Shown here one piece after another: positions 44,180-47,457 of a DNA stretch of 47,457 bases. Numbering within the stretch: the stretch's first letter is position 1; every line of letters begins with the position of its first letter. The position numbers were made by a program, and so were the translations under genes. Location: assembly GCA_023415775.1 (NCBI GenBank), contig JAEZJM010000024.1:1-47457 (forward strand), read 5' to 3'. Source of the DNA: Bacillota bacterium. Lineage in GTDB: Bacteria; Bacillota; Negativicutes; Sporomusales; UBA7701. The notes below the pieces were generated by a model. That model had not been told where the DNA came from. It saw only the letters and a list, made by a program, of their open reading frames with translations, and did no database searches.

Positions 44180-45157
44180 ATGTACGATTTTTTCCGGGCA
44201 TTTAGCACTACAGTATTTAACTACATGGATGAAGGCATCTGTTTTACTGATGTCAACAGAAATGTTATTTACTGGAATAGCGGCGCCGCAACCATCACCG
44301 GTTACCGGTTTGATGAAGTAGCCGGCAAGAATTGTGGTCAGGTTATTGCCTATATCAATCAGAATGGGGAAAAAATTGACGGCATCAATGATCCAACCGC
44401 GCAAGCCTCTGAAAATGCCGCACCGCAAGAACGCCGGTTGTCCATTTCCCACAAAGACGGGCATCCCGTTCCTGTCTTGCTCCGAAGTTTCCCGGTTTAC
44501 GGAGACAATGCTGAGTTGACAGGCTTTATTCACCTCATCACCGATAATTTCTGCCGAAAAACTCAGCAAGCAAAGATGGGCGCTTTGACCAAAGTCGCTT
44601 ATATTGACTCTCTGTCTGAGTTATTCAACAAACAGTATCTGTCCAACAGGCTACGAACCCTGTTGTCGACAGCACCGGATAGGCGAGAAGCGTTCAGCAT
44701 TCTCTATGTGCGTATTACCGGTTTTAGCGAGTTCAATGAGAAATATGGTGTCTCCCGAGCCGACCAACTGCTGAAAATGGTAGCTAAATCCCTATCAAGC
44801 GTGATTTGTCCCCCTAATATGATTGGCCGCTGGCACGGAGCCAGCTTTATCGTCATTGCGGGGACTGCCAATAAAAGCCTGATCCTGCTGTTAGCCAACA
44901 AATTGAAAGCGGTTGTTGCCGAAACTAATTATGCAATCGGTGAGGAAACGGTATCGACTCGGCTAGTAATCGGTCATACAGTTTCGCAGGAGTATGATAC
45001 TGTCGACTACCTCGTTGAACGTGCCATGAATGCTTCGCTTGAGGGAGAATCCCCGGAGGCGCCGCCGACCCCGGAGAAGTTCCAGGCGGATAAAGCCACA
45101 GTTGTCAGCAGGCAGCACAGGGAAAGCCGTTTTCACTCTGCCAGGTCCAGACGGTAA
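44180..45157 (+). CDS. PAS domain protein with a degenerate GGDEF domain
   Basis: 325 residues. A PAS domain (~1-125) carries MDEGICFTDVNRNVIYWNSG and ATITGYRFDEVAGKN. The GGDEF-like domain (~140-290) keeps its frame (AYIDSLSELFNKQYLSNRLR, EAFSILYVRITGFSEFNEKYG, ADQLLKMVAKSL) but the catalytic G-G-D-E-F is replaced by HGASF in IGRWHGASFIVIAG (~residue 215), so cyclic di-GMP synthesis should be lost. It may instead bind c-di-GMP/GTP or serve as a dimerisation module. The Arg-rich 30-residue tail is unusual. ATG 44180 follows GAGGAGG. It may be transcribed with the upstream HTH gene; a surface adhesin gene follows in the same direction. Confidence 0.87.
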   Translation: MYDFFRAFSTTVFNYMDEGICFTDVNRNVIYWNSGAATITGYRFDEVAGKNCGQVIAYINQNGEKIDGINDPTAQASENAAPQERRLSISHKDGHPVPVLLRSFPVYGDNAELTGFIHLITDNFCRKTQQAKMGALTKVAYIDSLSELFNKQYLSNRLRTLLSTAPDRREAFSILYVRITGFSEFNEKYGVSRADQLLKMVAKSLSSVICPPNMIGRWHGASFIVIAGTANKSLILLLANKLKAVVAETNYAIGEETVSTRLVIGHTVSQEYDTVDYLVERAMNASLEGESPEAPPTPEKFQADKATVVSRQHRESRFHSARSRR

Positions 45158-45394
45158 CCCATATTGCATATAGAATCGAAGAAAATGTAGAGGATCAGAT
45201 CTGTTTACCATTTCTAAACAACTAAACAAGCTGCTGGCCTGTTTTCTGGGGTATAGTGCTGACTATACTTTTATTTTGGTGTGCCTATACCAAAGATAGA
45301 TATCAGCAATCAGTTTGTTTGTTGGAATGGAATTTAATGAAAAACTGTATAGCTCTCGCTTCTCACTTTTCACTACATTAAGGAGGTCTTCCCT
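45158..45394. other. Upstream region of the exoprotein gene
   Basis: About 235 AT-rich bases with no frame of interest. The exoprotein's ribosome site AAGGAGGT is at 45380-45387. Promoter elements are not convincing (weak TATACT near 45272), and no hairpin terminator for the PAS gene was found. Confidence 0.3.
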
Positions 45395-47457
45395 ATGCAG
45401 AGAACATGGCGCCGCGCCTGGCTGCGCGGCAAACCGTATTATATGCGGCACAAACCGGTGAGGAAAGCGCGCACGGGCAGTATAAAAGACAAAGTCTATG
45501 ACCTGACCGTCAAAGCTGCCAAAAAACTTGCTCCTGCGGCAGCGGCCGCCGGGATTTTCCTATGCAGCCTGGCAGGTGTGCAGGCCAATCCCACCGGCGG
45601 CAGCATTTCGGCAGGGACAGGCAGCATCACCGGGCAGGGGACAAATAGTGTTACCATTAACCAGACCAGCGATAAGCTGGCGGTTAATTGGAACAGCTTT
45701 AGTATCGGCAGCGGCGAAAAGGTGCAGTTCATTCAGCCGGGTGCTTCCTCCATCGCCCTTAACCGGGTGCTGGGCACTAACGCCTCGGCGATTTACGGAC
45801 AGCTCAGCGCCAATGGCAAGGTTTTTATCCTCAACCCGAACGGCGTACTGTTTGCCAAGGGCGCTCAGGTCAATGTCGGCGGCCTGGTGGCCTCGACCTT
45901 GAAGCTCAGCGACCAAGATTTTATGAACGGCAAATACAGCTTCAGCGGCGACAGCCAGCAAGGGGTGCTCAACCAGGGGAATATTACGGTGGCAAACGGC
46001 GGCTATGCGGCGCTGCTGGGCGCCAATGCCGCCAATGAAGGTGTTATCCTGGCTAGGGAAGGCACTGTGGCGCTGGGCGCAGGCAGCAAGATCACCTTAG
46101 ACTTTACCGGCGACGGGCTGCTGACCTTGTCGGTTGACGAGAGCAAGGTCAAGGCCGAGGTCAAAAACAGCGGGCTGATCAAAGCCGACGGCGGCCTTGT
46201 CGTCATGAACGCTAAGGCTGCAGACGCCCTGACCGGCTCGGTGGTGAACAATACCGGCACCATTGAAGCTAGGAGCGTTACCAGTAAAAACGGCAGGATT
46301 ATCTTAAGCGGCGATACCGTGATAAATACAGATACCCTTGACGCTAGCGGCAAAAACAGCGGAGAAACCGGCGGCACGGTCAAAGTGCTGGGTGATAGCG
46401 TAAAGCTAGCGTCTGGCTCCTCGATTGACGTCTCCGGCGACAACGGTGGCGGCACTGCTCTCATTGGCGGCGCATATCAAGGCGGCAGCAGCGAATACGC
46501 GGCCACTAAGACGGTGGTCGAACAAGGGACAAGCATTAATGCCGATGCGCTGACAGCCGGCAACGGCGGTCAGGTCGTCGTCTGGGCTAATGACACCACC
46601 AGCTTTGCCGGCGGCATTTCGGCCAAAGGCGGCCAAAATAGCGGCGACGGCGGCAGTGTCGAGACCTCAGGCAAGAGAATCCTGACAGTGGCTGACACGG
46701 CGAAAGTCAACACCACGGCGGCAAACGGCAAAACAGGCAATTGGCTGTTAGACCCGGCGGATTTTGTCGTTGCAGCCAGCGGCAGTGATATAACCGGCGC
46801 AACGGTTGCCGGCTGGCTTGCCGACAACAATGTAACCATTCAGACAACTGACAGCGGCAGCAGTACCAGCGGCGGCGCAGGCCAAAGCGCTACCGGAGCA
46901 TCTGGAACCGCAGGCAATATCAACATCAATGACACCATTACTTGGGCCAGTGACACAACCCTCACTCTTTCGGCGTACAACAATATCTACATCAACCGTT
47001 CCGTCACCAATACCGGCGCCGGGTCGCTGGCGCTTGAGTATGGGCAAAAATCCGTCAGTTCCGGCAACACCAGCAGCTACGCCATCAATGCGCCGGTCAA
47101 TCTGACGGCGGGGCAGCATTTCAGCACGAAGCTGGGCAGTGACGGCACAAAGAAGCAGTATACCGTCATTACCAGCCTGGGTAGTGAAGGAAGCAAAACA
47201 GGTACTGATCTTCAGGGTATGGAGGGCAACTTAAGCGGCAATTACTTCCTCGGCGAAGACATCGACGCCAGCGCGACGGCGGAATGGAATCCCTGGAGTA
47301 GCAGTAGCAGTAGCGGCTATTCCTGCTTTGATCCGATTGGCGATTATAACAAAGTTTTCACCGGCCGCTTCGACGGGGGCGGGCACACGATCAGCGGATT
47401 GACTATTAACAGGACTAGTTACGACATTACCGAACCTACAATGATTGGCCTGTTCGG
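45395..47457 (+). CDS. Filamentous-haemagglutinin-like two-partner-secretion exoprotein, 3' end beyond the window
   Basis: The frame is open from ATG 45395 to the window edge (687 codons, no stop), so the protein is larger. AAGGAGGT lies 7 bases upstream. Residues 1-64 form an extended signal (basic MQRTWRRAWLRGKPYYMRHK, then a hydrophobic AAAAAGIFLCSLAGVQA ending at ~64). Residues ~65-310 are the TPS secretion domain (GTNSVTINQTSDKLAVNWNS, IALNRVLGTNASAIYGQLSA, then NPNGVLFAKGAQVNVGGLVA with the NPNG motif). Gly/Ser/Thr-rich beta-helix repeats follow, then at ~615-687 a GLUG-like segment (FTGRFDGGGHTISGLTINR). Such adhesins cross the outer membrane through a TpsB pore, which implies a diderm host. 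No tpsB gene is in view. Confidence 0.88.
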   Translation, partial: MQRTWRRAWLRGKPYYMRHKPVRKARTGSIKDKVYDLTVKAAKKLAPAAAAAGIFLCSLAGVQANPTGGSISAGTGSITGQGTNSVTINQTSDKLAVNWNSFSIGSGEKVQFIQPGASSIALNRVLGTNASAIYGQLSANGKVFILNPNGVLFAKGAQVNVGGLVASTLKLSDQDFMNGKYSFSGDSQQGVLNQGNITVANGGYAALLGANAANEGVILAREGTVALGAGSKITLDFTGDGLLTLSVDESKVKAEVKNSGLIKADGGLVVMNAKAADALTGSVVNNTGTIEARSVTSKNGRIILSGDTVINTDTLDASGKNSGETGGTVKVLGDSVKLASGSSIDVSGDNGGGTALIGGAYQGGSSEYAATKTVVEQGTSINADALTAGNGGQVVVWANDTTSFAGGISAKGGQNSGDGGSVETSGKRILTVADTAKVNTTAANGKTGNWLLDPADFVVAASGSDITGATVAGWLADNNVTIQTTDSGSSTSGGAGQSATGASGTAGNININDTITWASDTTLTLSAYNNIYINRSVTNTGAGSLALEYGQKSVSSGNTSSYAINAPVNLTAGQHFSTKLGSDGTKKQYTVITSLGSEGSKTGTDLQGMEGNLSGNYFLGEDIDASATAEWNPWSSSSSSGYSCFDPIGDYNKVFTGRFDGGGHTISGLTINRTSYDITEPTMIGLF

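Overview
The window looks like a chimera of two genomes. Positions 1 to about 1.55-1.75 kb are very GC-rich, with almost every codon ending in G or C. They carry the end of whiA and the first half of gapA, both reading like an actinomycete of the Cellulomonas/Promicromonospora type. From inside gapA onward the sequence reads like a diderm Firmicute of the Negativicutes (Sporomusaceae-like). Reasons: the gap-pgk-tpiA-gpmI-eno, secG and rnr/smpB/ssrA neighbourhoods, strong AGGAGG ribosome sites, A-type (K+-dependent) membrane pyrophosphatases, a tungsten aldehyde oxidoreductase, and a filamentous-haemagglutinin-like exoprotein that needs an outer membrane. These are family-level judgements from memory; no search was run.

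Layout. (1) 1-8.4 kb: whiA end, the lower glycolytic operon (gapA, pgk, tpiA, gpmI, eno) and a cysK-like gene. A pair of inverted ~90-150 bp repeats brackets tpiA-gpmI-eno. (2) 8.5-15.8 kb: secG, two paralogous ion-pumping pyrophosphatases, an alanine/Na+ symporter with a possible leader peptide, and a LysR regulator divergent from the second pump. (3) 15.8-22.9 kb: VOC protein, esterase, hotdog thioesterase, RNase R, a Tat-exported DUF362 protein, an unrecognised 45-aa protein, an orphan IS1595-type zinc-ribbon protein, SmpB and tmRNA.

(4) 23.5-36.0 kb is the most coherent accessory block, a tungsten module. It has a tungstate ABC importer (tupABC), an AcoR-type sigma-54 activator, a textbook -24/-12 promoter with upstream inverted repeats, an aldehyde:ferredoxin oxidoreductase, two MoeA proteins (one fused to a periplasmic-binding-protein-like domain), two ubiquitin-fold proteins (only one ending in Gly-Gly), an E1-like HesA/MoeB enzyme and a NifS-type cysteine desulfurase. 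Together these could import tungstate, switch on the oxidoreductase, build or sulfurate the pterin dithiolene and insert the metal. The block lies between the tmRNA 3' end and a 16/17-matching copy of that end at 36.57 kb, so it may be an island inserted at ssrA. A third, more degenerate copy with a duplicated terminator lies at 39.0 kb, next to a broken serine-recombinase gene.

(5) 36.6-47.5 kb is progressively more AT-rich. It holds an SMR efflux protein, an RsbW-like kinase/GNAT fusion, a small GNAT, a DUF421 membrane protein, an AgrC/LytTR-type two-component pair, a LuxR-type HTH-only protein, a PAS protein with a ruined GGDEF motif, and the first 687 codons of a two-partner-secretion exoprotein that runs off the right edge.
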